A stretch of DNA of 8,972 bases from Planctomycetaceae bacterium (GCA_002685655.1 NYXM01000198.1:1-8972); one strand, 5' to 3'. Numbered from the stretch's first letter, positions 1 through 7,431 are shown. Numbers and translations: made by a program. Notes: generated by a model not told the origin, from the sequence alone.

Positions 1-1
1 A

Positions 2-895
2 GAACTGGAGAAAGAGCGGGACCGACTCAAAGGACAAGCTGACAAGCTCGACGCGATTGTAGCGACGTTGGAAAAAAAACTTACGGATTCTGGTGCCGAG
101 ATAACGGCCATGGCAGCCAAAGCTGGAGAATCGGAAGTGGAATACCAGAAACGGATCGCCGCCTTGGAGAAGGCGGCCGGCAACGAAACCAAACGTGCCG
201 AGGATTATCTGGCGAGACTACGACGAGCGGCTGACCTGTTTCAAGGCCTGAAGAAATCAAACGCAAGTCTGGAACAGAAACTCGATGGCGCTGAAAAACG
301 GTATCAGCGCCAACTGACCCTCGAGACGACGGTCAACCGAAAACTGGTTGGCATCAATGGCAACCTCAAACGAGTCGCCATGTTGTTTGATGCTTCGGGG
401 AGTATGAAACAGAAAGGCGAGGACGCTGGCGGCGATCGCTGGCAAGACGCGCAGAATATTGCCAGTACCTGGTTGGGACACTTGGATGTGGACGAATGTG
501 TCTTAATCGTCTTTTCGTCGGACGTTCGCACGTTCCCTAACGATGGAACGATGTCCAGTATCCAAGGTCCGGATGGCAAAGTGAACCGTGCCAGGCTGAT
601 GGAACAACTCAAGGCTGTCGAGCCAGAAGGCTGGACCAATACGCTGGAAGCGCTGGAGACAGCCTACGCGTACGATGGCATCGACACGATCCTGCTCTTC
701 TCCGATGGGGCACCAACCTTCGCAAATTCCGGTCGCTTCGATCCCGACGTGGCCGAGAAGATTTATGCGCTCTGCCGCAAGAATCCAAACGTCCCCGTCA
801 ACACCGTCGGTCTCGGTAACTATTTTGACCAGAATCTGTCGACTTTCTTGAGAACTGTGGCCAATATCTCCGGCGGTACATTCCGCGGACGCTAG
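2..895 (+). CDS. Coiled-coil vWA-domain protein (5' end missing)
   Basis: The reading frame is open from the left edge, so the true start lies upstream; a TTG at 68 is not needed as the start because charged heptad-like sequence continues before it. The visible 297 residues begin with about 120 residues rich in Glu, Lys, Ala and Leu, typical of a coiled coil. A complete vWA domain follows to the C-terminus. Its metal-ion-dependent adhesion site is intact: DASGS (visible residues 130-134), a Thr in GWTNT (about 212) and the SDG aspartate (about 235). vWA domains bind ligands or partner proteins through a divalent metal. No membrane segment is visible, although a signal peptide or anchor could lie in the missing N-terminus. 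The gene converges on the FAD oxidoreductase across 142 bp and gives no functional clue. The vWA assignment is firm; the cellular role is unknown. Confidence 0.9.
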   Translation, partial: ELEKERDRLKGQADKLDAIVATLEKKLTDSGAEITAMAAKAGESEVEYQKRIAALEKAAGNETKRAEDYLARLRRAADLFQGLKKSNASLEQKLDGAEKRYQRQLTLETTVNRKLVGINGNLKRVAMLFDASGSMKQKGEDAGGDRWQDAQNIASTWLGHLDVDECVLIVFSSDVRTFPNDGTMSSIQGPDGKVNRARLMEQLKAVEPEGWTNTLEALETAYAYDGIDTILLFSDGAPTFANSGRFDPDVAEKIYALCRKNPNVPVNTVGLGNYFDQNLSTFLRTVANISGGTFRGR

Positions 896-1037
896 CTCGG
901 ACGATTCATCCGGTTCATTGTAAAAGGCCGGAACAAGCGCAGCACAGTTCCGACTCAAGAATGGCGTAGAGTATTGGTATTGCTGTAATTAGTGCATCAA
1001 TCCAACGCCCACTTGGACTCCTTGTCTGACCTTGGCG
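896..1037. other. Convergent intergenic gap
   Basis: This 142-bp space separates the stop of the vWA gene from the stop of the oppositely oriented FAD oxidoreductase. Apart from the inverted repeat at 929-952, I see no gene, RNA or promoter-like signal in it. Confidence 0.6.
929..952 (-). terminator. Weak candidate terminator hairpin
   Basis: CGGAAC (929-934) and GTTCCG (947-952) are perfect 6-bp complementary arms around a 12-base loop. On the minus strand the stem is followed by CC and then four T residues, which fits a weak intrinsic terminator about 90 bases beyond the FAD oxidoreductase stop. The stem is short, the loop long and the T-tract minimal, so it may instead be chance. On the plus strand no T-run follows. 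Confidence 0.3.
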
Positions 1038-3170
1038 TCAATGGGGTACAAGCTGCACGGCATCAATAATCACGTGTCCGTCCGTTCCTGCATTGCTGAT
1101 TTCCACCACCGTCTTCTCGGCCGCGAACGTAAAGACACCCACGGTGCCGAATGCACCATGCTTCGGCTTCTGCCTCTGATTTACGGTGACGACTTGCTGG
1201 CCGCCCGCGTGTTGCACTGTCACCGGAACATTGGTCGCTCGATTGGCATTTGGAGACCAGGCGATTCGTACCTCGTAGCGACCCGCTTGAGGAACCGTGA
1301 TCGCAAACCGTGCGGATTGATTTCCCTTATTCGTATTGGCATCGTGTCGATAGCCGACGCCAACAAAAGGGCCGACTACCTGACTTGCGGCTTCGAACCC
1401 GGTTCTGGAGGCTGCCGCGTCATCGACGACGACTCCGTCGAGAGTCTTGGGATCGACGGCTTGCGCGGATCGTCGCACGGGGCCCGTCCAGGCTAATACC
1501 TGCCGGTCTTTCCGCAACCGATCGCGCAGTGCCGCGTAGTCGATCTGTTGCACGGCAACATCGGCCTTTGCCGCCTGCATCGCAGCCGTCGCGGCGGATT
1601 GGCCAAGCACCATAAAGACCGGCTCCATCCGTATTGATCCGAAGGCAATGTGCGATGCACTCAAGCAAACCGGGACCAGTAGATTGTCACACTCAGGTTG
1701 CTTGGGCGTCATCGCACGATAGTCGATCGGATAAGGCGAAAAGCCACCTACTTCGACGTCCCCTTCATTTCGCACATGTCCGTCAGCGTTGACATAGCGT
1801 TGCACGTTGTGCGAATCCATCGTGTACGCAGCCAGGCCGATCGACTGTTCCGCGGCGACTCGACCCTGGCAATTGTGCTGCGTCATGACATAGGGGCCGA
1901 TCATCCGCCGTCCTTCGCGTACGTACAACTGCTCTTGCCAACCATCCGCTCGTGCGAACTCGTCGCGACACGTGCCCCAGCGAGCCACTTCGCGGCGAAT
2001 CTGTTCGGGCACCCGGTGATGATTGGCCAGTGTCCACATCAAGCCTTGCTGATAAGTCCGGTGCTGCTGGCGCAAGCGATCTCGTTCTCCATAGCTTGCT
2101 TCGGCATAAGAGTAATTCTGCCCAATGAAATCCGTGGAGACTGCGGTTCGATTGTTGGTGTCGGTCTTGCGATTGGGCATTCCTGAATTGATCCAAGGCA
2201 TCCCTTTTTCGCCCGCCTCGAAGTTTCGCAACAACAGCTCATAGAGCTGCGGATCGTGGTCGACAGGTTTGGTGAAGGGCAAACGGTTTTCGGGGTGATC
2301 AGTGAGGCACATGCGAAAACAAAATGCCTGCGCTCGACGATCGCCGGTGCCTTCCTGCCCGGGACCGTCCGGGTCGATTCCGGGCAGCAGGCCGCTGGCG
2401 CGATTACCCGGTTCGACGAACGGATCGACACCTGGTTGGAATTGATGGAACCTGGCGTGCTGGGTTTGGACGCCGTTGAGCGTCTCCTGATAGGTCGTGT
2501 TGCTTTCGCGGCCCACTGTGTATGCAACACCCGAGGCAGACATCAGGTCACCTTCATACGTCGCATCAATGAAGATTCGGCCGTGTATCTTGACGTCATT
2601 CTCCAGTGTGATCGACACGAGCCGCGGACCGTCTTTCGTGATGCCACGCGCCAGTTTTCCGGAGCCCGAGTTGCCGGCTCGGTCCAGCCGTTGTCCGTAC
2701 ATGACGGGAATCTCATGTTCGCGGACGAGGCTTTGAATGATTGTCAGCGCAGCAGACGGTTCGAAGGTCCACATTGTCGCCTCCTGATTACCGGAACGGG
2801 TCTGACCTCCGTCGCGATATTCCCCGCGCTGTTGCCATGTCCAATGTTCCGGCTGGTCGTAGTACTTGCGAACTCGCTGATAGAACTCGCGCGCGATCCC
2901 GCCGATAGCCGCTTTGTTGCCGATGTCGGTTTGGCCAAGCCCACCAGTCGTCAGGCCGCCAATGCGTGCTGTTGGTTCGAGAACGACCACACTGCCACCC
3001 ATGCGTCGAACTTGGATTGCCGCTGCAATCCCGGCCGACGTTCCGCCGTAAACCACGACGTCGTATTGTTTCGGCTCCTCAGCGTGTGACGACGGCGTGT
3101 GGGCAGGTAGCACCGTTATCGACACGATAAAAATGGCGGCGGTTAGAGCTGAGCGAATGGGATATCGCAT
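1038..3170 (-). CDS. Secreted FAD-dependent oxidoreductase with golvesin-like C-terminal domain
   Basis: The 710-residue product starts with a Sec-type signal peptide: basic MRYPIR, a hydrophobic core, and likely cleavage near SHA-EEP at residue 30. The FAD_oxidored-type Rossmann fold follows: YDVVVYGGTSAG (36-47), a ribose-binding Glu in VVVLEP (E65), and GGLTTGGLG (71-79). IDATYEGDL (201-209), GPYVMTQHNC (425-434) and SIRMEPVFMVLGQSAATAA (512-530) are typical of the family's later conserved blocks. Residues from about 590 to 710 (GFEAASQ, VGVGYRHD, AGRYEVRIAW, DGHVIIDAVQLVP) match the golvesin/xanthan-lyase carbohydrate-associated beta-sandwich domain. The redox substrate is unknown; such enzymes are abundant in planctomycetes. 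The start ATG has AAAGG eight bases upstream on the minus strand. No twin-arginine motif is visible although the enzyme should bind FAD. The gene is divergent from the phosphoesterase at 3431. Confidence 0.92.
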   Translation of the reverse strand: MRYPIRSALTAAIFIVSITVLPAHTPSSHAEEPKQYDVVVYGGTSAGIAAAIQVRRMGGSVVVLEPTARIGGLTTGGLGQTDIGNKAAIGGIAREFYQRVRKYYDQPEHWTWQQRGEYRDGGQTRSGNQEATMWTFEPSAALTIIQSLVREHEIPVMYGQRLDRAGNSGSGKLARGITKDGPRLVSITLENDVKIHGRIFIDATYEGDLMSASGVAYTVGRESNTTYQETLNGVQTQHARFHQFQPGVDPFVEPGNRASGLLPGIDPDGPGQEGTGDRRAQAFCFRMCLTDHPENRLPFTKPVDHDPQLYELLLRNFEAGEKGMPWINSGMPNRKTDTNNRTAVSTDFIGQNYSYAEASYGERDRLRQQHRTYQQGLMWTLANHHRVPEQIRREVARWGTCRDEFARADGWQEQLYVREGRRMIGPYVMTQHNCQGRVAAEQSIGLAAYTMDSHNVQRYVNADGHVRNEGDVEVGGFSPYPIDYRAMTPKQPECDNLLVPVCLSASHIAFGSIRMEPVFMVLGQSAATAAMQAAKADVAVQQIDYAALRDRLRKDRQVLAWTGPVRRSAQAVDPKTLDGVVVDDAAASRTGFEAASQVVGPFVGVGYRHDANTNKGNQSARFAITVPQAGRYEVRIAWSPNANRATNVPVTVQHAGGQQVVTVNQRQKPKHGAFGTVGVFTFAAEKTVVEISNAGTDGHVIIDAVQLVPH

Positions 3171-3178
3171 GAAAGTGA

Positions 3179-3183
3179 CCTTT
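3179..3183 (-). promoter_or_regulatory. Ribosome binding site of the FAD oxidoreductase
   Basis: On the minus strand this reads AAAGG, eight bases before the ATG at 3170. It supports that start together with the signal peptide that begins immediately at it. Confidence 0.5.
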
Positions 3184-3197
3184 GTATTGTCAGTTTA

Positions 3198-3210
3198 GTG
3201 CGAGTCGCAC
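3198..3210. repeat. 13-bp palindrome, operator-like
   Basis: GTGCGA (3198-3203), a central G, then TCGCAC (3205-3210) make a perfect inverted repeat with 6-bp arms. It lies 28 bp upstream of the FAD oxidoreductase ATG, where a repressor or activator could sit over the promoter. No second copy was seen in the window, and no regulator gene is present to pair it with. Confidence 0.4.
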
Positions 3211-3315
3211 GGACGTGTAGCGTACGCGACGCCTCGTTTCTGAGTCCCATGTGACGAAATACCCACTACAGTTACGCCGAATGCGCTCTAGTGGCGAGCT
3301 TCATACTAATGTAAT

Positions 3316-3352
3316 CGCTTTCTCAAGGAAGCGAGAACTGGCAGGATGCCAG
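3316..3352 (+). repeat. Two adjacent hairpins in phosphoesterase leader
   Basis: The first can fold as CGCTTTC (3316-3322), loop TCAA, GGAAGCG (3327-3333): seven pairs including one G-U. The second is CTGGCA (3338-3343), loop GGA, TGCCAG (3347-3352): six perfect pairs. They are separated by four bases and end about 78 bases before the chosen phosphoesterase ATG. They could be a structured 5' leader or a dispersed REP-like element. No terminator T-tract follows on the plus strand. Confidence 0.4.
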
Positions 3353-3430
3353 AAAGTGTTCACACGGGTAAACTGGATGCACGCCCGATTCCTTGGGCCC
3401 AACCTGGATACGCATATCAGATTACCACCG

Positions 3431-4417
3431 ATGTCCTCATTTCCATCAAACTGGACGTTTTTGCACGTCAATGACAGCCATTTGGGCACGGCACGCTCGT
3501 ATCGTTTTCGACCGGCAATTAACCAACGGTGGGCGGCGATCAAACGGCAAATGGCAGCGACTGATTCCGAGTTTCTCTTGCATGGCGGTGATTTTACACG
3601 CGACGGTCAGACACATGAGTTCGAGTATCTTCAAGCGCGCGAGGACTTGGATACGCTTCCATTTCCTTCCTTTTGTATTCCGGGAAACATGGATGTCGGC
3701 AATAAGCACGCCGCGACAAATGGCGACAAGAGCCTTAACAAGAACAACTGGGACTGGCACGACCCGAACTTGAACATGACGGCAAGTCGGCTCGACTTGT
3801 TCGCGTCGTATTTCGGCCCGATCCACTGGACGTTTCTCTATCGGAATGTACGCTTCACCGGCTTTTATGGTGCGGTGGCCGGTTCTGGATTGCCGCATGA
3901 GGTGAGATTGTGGCGGTTGCTCGAGCGACTGCCGACGCTGCCACGGGCCGAATATCACGTGGCGATGATGCACTATTGGCCGTTCATCGAACAGCCGGAT
4001 GAGCCCGCGTGGGACAATACCGTGGCAGACCAGTATGACAACTGGTATTTCTCCCTCGACGGACCGCACCGACAACGTATCTGGCAACATTTGCGCGATG
4101 CAAACGTCGACATCTTGTTTTGTGGCCACGTCCATACGGGCCGACCGGTTCAGAATGTCGATGGGATTCGCCTGTTTCGAACCTGCGCCGCAGGCAATAC
4201 CGCCCAAATGGTCGATCGGTGGCCTGATATTGATACGCGCTCTGGCTTTCAGCGCTGCGATGTCACTTCATCCGGCATCAACGTCACGTTTGTGCCCGGA
4301 GACGACCAATGCGACGAATTCGACTCGTTCGGACCGATGGGACACCCGCCGATCGACGAACGGGACTATTCCATCGCGCGCGAGCAACCAGCGTTGGCCC
4401 CGGATCCGCATCGGTGA
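3431..4417 (+). CDS. Calcineurin-like metallophosphoesterase, no signal peptide
   Basis: The 328-residue product carries all the usual two-metal phosphoesterase motifs in order: D-S-H (15-17), GDFTRDG (53-59), GNMD (86-89), the MMHYW histidine (H181) and GHVH (232-235). Such enzymes cleave phosphomono- or phosphodiesters; the substrate cannot be told. GNMD replaces the common GNHD, so the usual catalytic His is Met; this variant is seen in some branches of the superfamily and need not mean inactivity. The ATG at 3431 was chosen because the conserved core starts nine residues later. In-frame ATG 3377 and GTG 3251 would add 18 or 60 residues with no signal peptide or domain features. No clear Shine-Dalgarno precedes any of the three. 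With no export signal visible, the enzyme is probably cytoplasmic. Its stop lies 29 bp from the stop of the convergent second phosphoesterase. Confidence 0.87.
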   Translation: MSSFPSNWTFLHVNDSHLGTARSYRFRPAINQRWAAIKRQMAATDSEFLLHGGDFTRDGQTHEFEYLQAREDLDTLPFPSFCIPGNMDVGNKHAATNGDKSLNKNNWDWHDPNLNMTASRLDLFASYFGPIHWTFLYRNVRFTGFYGAVAGSGLPHEVRLWRLLERLPTLPRAEYHVAMMHYWPFIEQPDEPAWDNTVADQYDNWYFSLDGPHRQRIWQHLRDANVDILFCGHVHTGRPVQNVDGIRLFRTCAAGNTAQMVDRWPDIDTRSGFQRCDVTSSGINVTFVPGDDQCDEFDSFGPMGHPPIDERDYSIAREQPALAPDPHR

Positions 4418-4446
4418 AGCTGAAGCAGCCAGCGAGACTATCATCT

Positions 4447-5646
4447 CTACGCTTCCATCCGAAACGGTCTTCCCAGTTCGATCACGCGTTCCGCCTTCAC
4501 ATACCAGCCTTGTGGCTGAAACTGTGAAGTGTGCAAGTAGCATTGCACGCGAACCTGGTTACTGCCTTCGGTAAACGTAAACAGGCGGCTCATCGGCGTC
4601 GAATGTCCATGCCCATGGCACTTTGTAAGGGCGGAAACGTTCGCGAAGTTGACTTCCCATTTGCGTTCCACGTGGCCGCGTCCGCCTTTGCGGTCGTCTG
4701 GGTTGGTGTGGGTGTGTGCTCCAAGCCACAAGTCAATCGCACCTGGATTCTCAGCCAGGTAAGTCTCAAAAGCCTGCGCGTCAGGTTTGTCGTCGATCCA
4801 ATACAGGTACGACGCGCCTCGCGGACCGCCTTGCGGAAAGTAACCGTGATAGTTGGATTGCCATTTTCCGTCCTTCGTCTTCTTGAATCCCTCCCACTCG
4901 CCAGACGCCACGGTCGTCTCTTTGAGCATGTGGTGATGCGCCGAAATAATGATCGATTCTGAATTCTTGCGAACGAGCGACTTCCACCACGCGAAGGTCT
5001 CGCCGGTAACTGCACCCGCTGGGTATCCACCGCGCGCGCCGCGACCAACCGGTGGCCCGATGTCATTGCGGTCGCTCATCATGGCGAACAGCAGGTTGCC
5101 GACGCGAAACGTGTAACGTTCCCAAGTTCCCTCGACCGGGTATGGCCGATTCTTTGCATCGACTCTGGAGTACTTCGTGTTCTCGCCGGTCGGATCGAGC
5201 CATTTGCGAAACCACCATTGCGTTTCCTCGTCCGCGAAAGTGGCATCGTGGTTACCAGCCAGATTATAGAATTGCTCGCGAACATGCTGCCGCACCGCAC
5301 CGAATTGGCGGACAACTTCTTGGCCTTCGTCGTCCTTAGGAGATCCCTGGTTTCCAGACGAATCACCCAAGTGCAGCGCCACGTCCCACTCAAACGGCGG
5401 GCCGCCTTGATCGCCACCCCGTTCACTCTGGCGAATCGCATCGGCGAGGCTCTCTCGTTTGTGATGTCGTAAGTCCGTGCCGACATGGGCATCTGATGTA
5501 GCCCACAGGCGAAAGGTCTTCGCGGGCTTCAGCGGATGATCTTCGGCGCGAGCCGCTGCGGTGAGTGCGTTGACGACGCTTCCCGCCGAAAGTGCCTGTG
5601 CGGATCGCAACGAAAACTCACGACGCGTCTGTTTGTCAAACGTCAT
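4447..5646 (-). CDS. Tat-exported calcineurin-like metallophosphoesterase
   Basis: The 399-residue product begins with a twin-arginine signal (TRREFSL, residues 7-13), a mild hydrophobic stretch and an AARA-ED cleavage site near residue 34, so it is predicted to be exported folded. Metallophosphoesterase motifs follow: D-A-H (52-54), GDSSGNQG (94-101), GNHD (131-134), AHHH (236-239) and AHTH (310-313), the last replacing the usual GHxH. A further His-rich patch, CHGHGH (343-348), lies downstream and may add a metal or structural site. The expected role is periplasmic or surface hydrolysis of phosphate esters with bound divalent metals; the substrate is unknown. No Shine-Dalgarno motif is visible before the ATG. 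The sulfatase gene ends 81 bp upstream on the same strand, so co-transcription is plausible. It is not similar to the neighbouring phosphoesterase beyond the superfamily motifs, so a recent tandem duplication is unlikely. Confidence 0.9.
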   Translation of the reverse strand: MTFDKQTRREFSLRSAQALSAGSVVNALTAAARAEDHPLKPAKTFRLWATSDAHVGTDLRHHKRESLADAIRQSERGGDQGGPPFEWDVALHLGDSSGNQGSPKDDEGQEVVRQFGAVRQHVREQFYNLAGNHDATFADEETQWWFRKWLDPTGENTKYSRVDAKNRPYPVEGTWERYTFRVGNLLFAMMSDRNDIGPPVGRGARGGYPAGAVTGETFAWWKSLVRKNSESIIISAHHHMLKETTVASGEWEGFKKTKDGKWQSNYHGYFPQGGPRGASYLYWIDDKPDAQAFETYLAENPGAIDLWLGAHTHTNPDDRKGGRGHVERKWEVNFANVSALTKCHGHGHSTPMSRLFTFTEGSNQVRVQCYLHTSQFQPQGWYVKAERVIELGRPFRMEA

Positions 5647-5727
5647 AGTAGTGCCGGTTGGTTGTGTTCTGGTCAGTTGAAGAGTTCTGCCACCATAGAC
5701 GTACTGCCTGCGGCCACGGTGTGCTCG
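5647..5727 (-). other. Spacer between sulfatase and Tat phosphoesterase
   Basis: This 81-bp gap separates the sulfatase stop from the downstream phosphoesterase start on the same strand. I see no strong hairpin terminator in it, so read-through is possible, but an internal promoter cannot be excluded. Confidence 0.4.
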
Positions 5728-7194
5728 TTACAGTAGACCGTCGCGTTTCAGAAGTCCAAGAATCTCAGCCACGATGCTTGGATGCTGGCCGGCAACGTTG
5801 TTCTTTTCACCGATGTCTTCGGACAGATCATAGAGGCGCCAATCGAGGTTCGTTTTGCTGGGAACCTGAGAAGCTACCTTCTTCTTCTTCGATCGCTTCG
5901 GCTTTGGGCTGCGATACTGCACAAGTTTCCATTTTCCGAAACGTACGCCAACGGACGTCGCACCTTCCCCGCTGGCGCAATAAAGATACTCGTGTCTTGC
6001 CTGCATATCCGCTTTGCCCAACAGGGTTGGCAGGTAGGAGATTCCATCGATTCCAGACGGTGCTTTGGCGCCTGCCAACTCACACGCCGTCGGGAGGAAA
6101 TCCTGGAAGGCCGACGGGTGCGTCGAGGACGTTCCAGCTTCGATCTTCCCCGGCCATCTCGCAATCATCGGCACGCGATATCCACCCTCGTGCATCGACC
6201 GCTTGAAACCGTTCAGGTCGCCGTTGGAATTGAAAAACTCGTGCTTGTGTCCGCCTTCGTTGTGCGGTCCATTATCCGATGTGAAGACAACTAACGTCTT
6301 CTCATCGATGCCGAGTTCTTTCAGCAGTTTCATCAAACGCCCGACATCCGCATCCATCCGGGTGATCATCGCCGCAAACCCCTTTTCGGGATTCGGCCAA
6401 TCCTTGTCGGCGTAAACCCCATAGTCCGGAACTTCCATTCCGTCGCCGTGGACGCGCCCTCCTTCATTGTTGGCGTGGGGGATTGTCCAGTGGATGTGGA
6501 GCAGAAACGGGTTGCCCTTTTCACGGCGAATAAAGTTGAACGCCGCTTCGGTCATGAAATCATGCGAATAGCTAACGCGCTTGGAAGACACGCGTCCGCG
6601 TCCGGCCGGATAGGAGCCAATTACATTTCCCGGTAAGGGAACCTGTTGGTCGTTCTCCCACAAATACGTTGGATAGTAATTGTGGGCGATGCTCTGGTTC
6701 AAGTATCCGAACCAGTAGTCGAAGCCGTTACGGTTGGGATGACCGGGATTGTCGATTTCGGACGGGTCGTCCACATTACCAAGCGCCCATTTGCCAACAC
6801 CGCTTGTCGCGTAACCGGCGTCATGCAGGCATCGTGCAACGGTCCGCTCTTTGGAACTCAGGCTACGAGGACGGTTGCCGGTCAGACCAGTGTGTCCCAC
6901 GTGTTGGCCGAGCCACAGCACCAACCGCGATGGACGACACACCGTGTGCCCCGCGTAGTGATCTGTGAACTTCATTCCCTCCTTGGCCATCTGATCGATG
7001 TTCGGTGTCTGGATCACTTGCTGCCCATAACACCCAAGGTCTCCGTAGCCGAGGTCGTCCGTCATGATGTAGATAATGTTGGGTCGCAACGGTTCCTTCG
7101 CGACTTCCGCACCTCGGCAGTCTTTTGATGTCCCTGTGGAAAGGAGCAAGGTCCAGAGTGTCAGGGCCAGGATAGCGAGCGTGCGGTGCAACAT
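5728..7194 (-). CDS. Type I sulfatase (arylsulfatase family), secreted
   Basis: The 488-residue product has a Sec-type signal peptide (hydrophobic residues 5-20, cleavage probably near 29) followed by the alkaline-phosphatase-like sulfatase fold. RPNIIYIMTDDLGYGD (37-52) supplies metal-binding Asp46/47. CRPSR (86-90) contains Cys86, expected to be converted to formylglycine. GKW with Lys135, the IPH histidine (H240), SDNG (306-309) and Lys331 are other active-site elements. It should hydrolyse sulfate esters, probably on extracellular glycans or aryl substrates, and needs a formylglycine-generating enzyme encoded elsewhere. The element after CRPSR reads LVLWLGQ rather than the usual LTG, so the Thr is replaced by Leu. 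A lysine-rich run (KPKRSKKKK, 431-439) interrupts the C-terminal subdomain. The length is normal for the family. GAGAGG lies ten bases before the ATG. The Tat phosphoesterase follows it on the same strand. Confidence 0.95.
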   Translation of the reverse strand: MLHRTLAILALTLWTLLLSTGTSKDCRGAEVAKEPLRPNIIYIMTDDLGYGDLGCYGQQVIQTPNIDQMAKEGMKFTDHYAGHTVCRPSRLVLWLGQHVGHTGLTGNRPRSLSSKERTVARCLHDAGYATSGVGKWALGNVDDPSEIDNPGHPNRNGFDYWFGYLNQSIAHNYYPTYLWENDQQVPLPGNVIGSYPAGRGRVSSKRVSYSHDFMTEAAFNFIRREKGNPFLLHIHWTIPHANNEGGRVHGDGMEVPDYGVYADKDWPNPEKGFAAMITRMDADVGRLMKLLKELGIDEKTLVVFTSDNGPHNEGGHKHEFFNSNGDLNGFKRSMHEGGYRVPMIARWPGKIEAGTSSTHPSAFQDFLPTACELAGAKAPSGIDGISYLPTLLGKADMQARHEYLYCASGEGATSVGVRFGKWKLVQYRSPKPKRSKKKKVASQVPSKTNLDWRLYDLSEDIGEKNNVAGQHPSIVAEILGLLKRDGLL

Positions 7195-7204
7195 CGGTTT
7201 TCAC

Positions 7205-7210
7205 CCTCTC
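7205..7210 (-). promoter_or_regulatory. Likely ribosome binding site of the sulfatase
   Basis: On the minus strand this reads GAGAGG, ten bases before the ATG at 7194. The spacing is a little long but acceptable, and it supports the start that gives a complete signal peptide. Confidence 0.4.
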
Positions 7211-7431
7211 AAATAATGCAAGCGGACTTTCTCTTTATTCGTAGCGCAACGTAGCTGATCAGTGTTTTTCGCGCCGCCACTGTCTGGCAAGCGTTCGACC
7301 ATGCCCGCTTTCGGCCACGTTGTGTATTGTAATCGCCGATCCCGCCGATCGAAAACCAGGCCGACACGCTCCCCTCCGCGGTATGCTGGCGAACGCTTGC
7401 AATGGCGGCTGAGTTCGTCAATATTAAGCTT

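Larger units (their letters stand above)
3171..3430. other. Divergent intergenic/leader region
   Basis: This 260-bp stretch lies between the starts of the FAD oxidoreductase (-) and the phosphoesterase (+). It should hold promoters for both, but I could not pick convincing -35/-10 pairs. It contains a 13-bp palindrome at 3198-3210, an 8-bp palindrome GCGTACGC at 3220-3227, and two neighbouring hairpins at 3316-3333 and 3338-3352. A GTG-initiated extension of the phosphoesterase frame (from 3251) crosses the region but lacks domain-like sequence. Confidence 0.55.

Noticed and set aside
2256..3089. 277-codon plus-strand frame opposite the FAD oxidoreductase
   Set aside because: It lies wholly antisense to a gene with clear FAD motifs and shows no domain character, signal peptide or ribosome binding site. 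It is expected from GC-biased codon use.
3251..3430. GTG-initiated 60-residue N-terminal extension of the first phosphoesterase
   Set aside because: The extension has no signal peptide, domain or Shine-Dalgarno, and its DNA contains two hairpins. The conserved core starts just after ATG 3431.
3446..4207. 253-codon minus-strand frame opposite the phosphoesterase
   Set aside because: The plus strand encodes all metallophosphoesterase motifs here; the antisense translation has no recognisable features.
4418..4446. Terminator between the convergent phosphoesterases
   Set aside because: Only a 4-bp stem (GCTG-AAG-CAGC) with no T-run is present, which is too weak to call.
4447..7194. Sulfatase and Tat phosphoesterase as one bifunctional or frameshifted gene
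   Set aside because: Each has its own stop and its own export signal, and 81 bp separate them.
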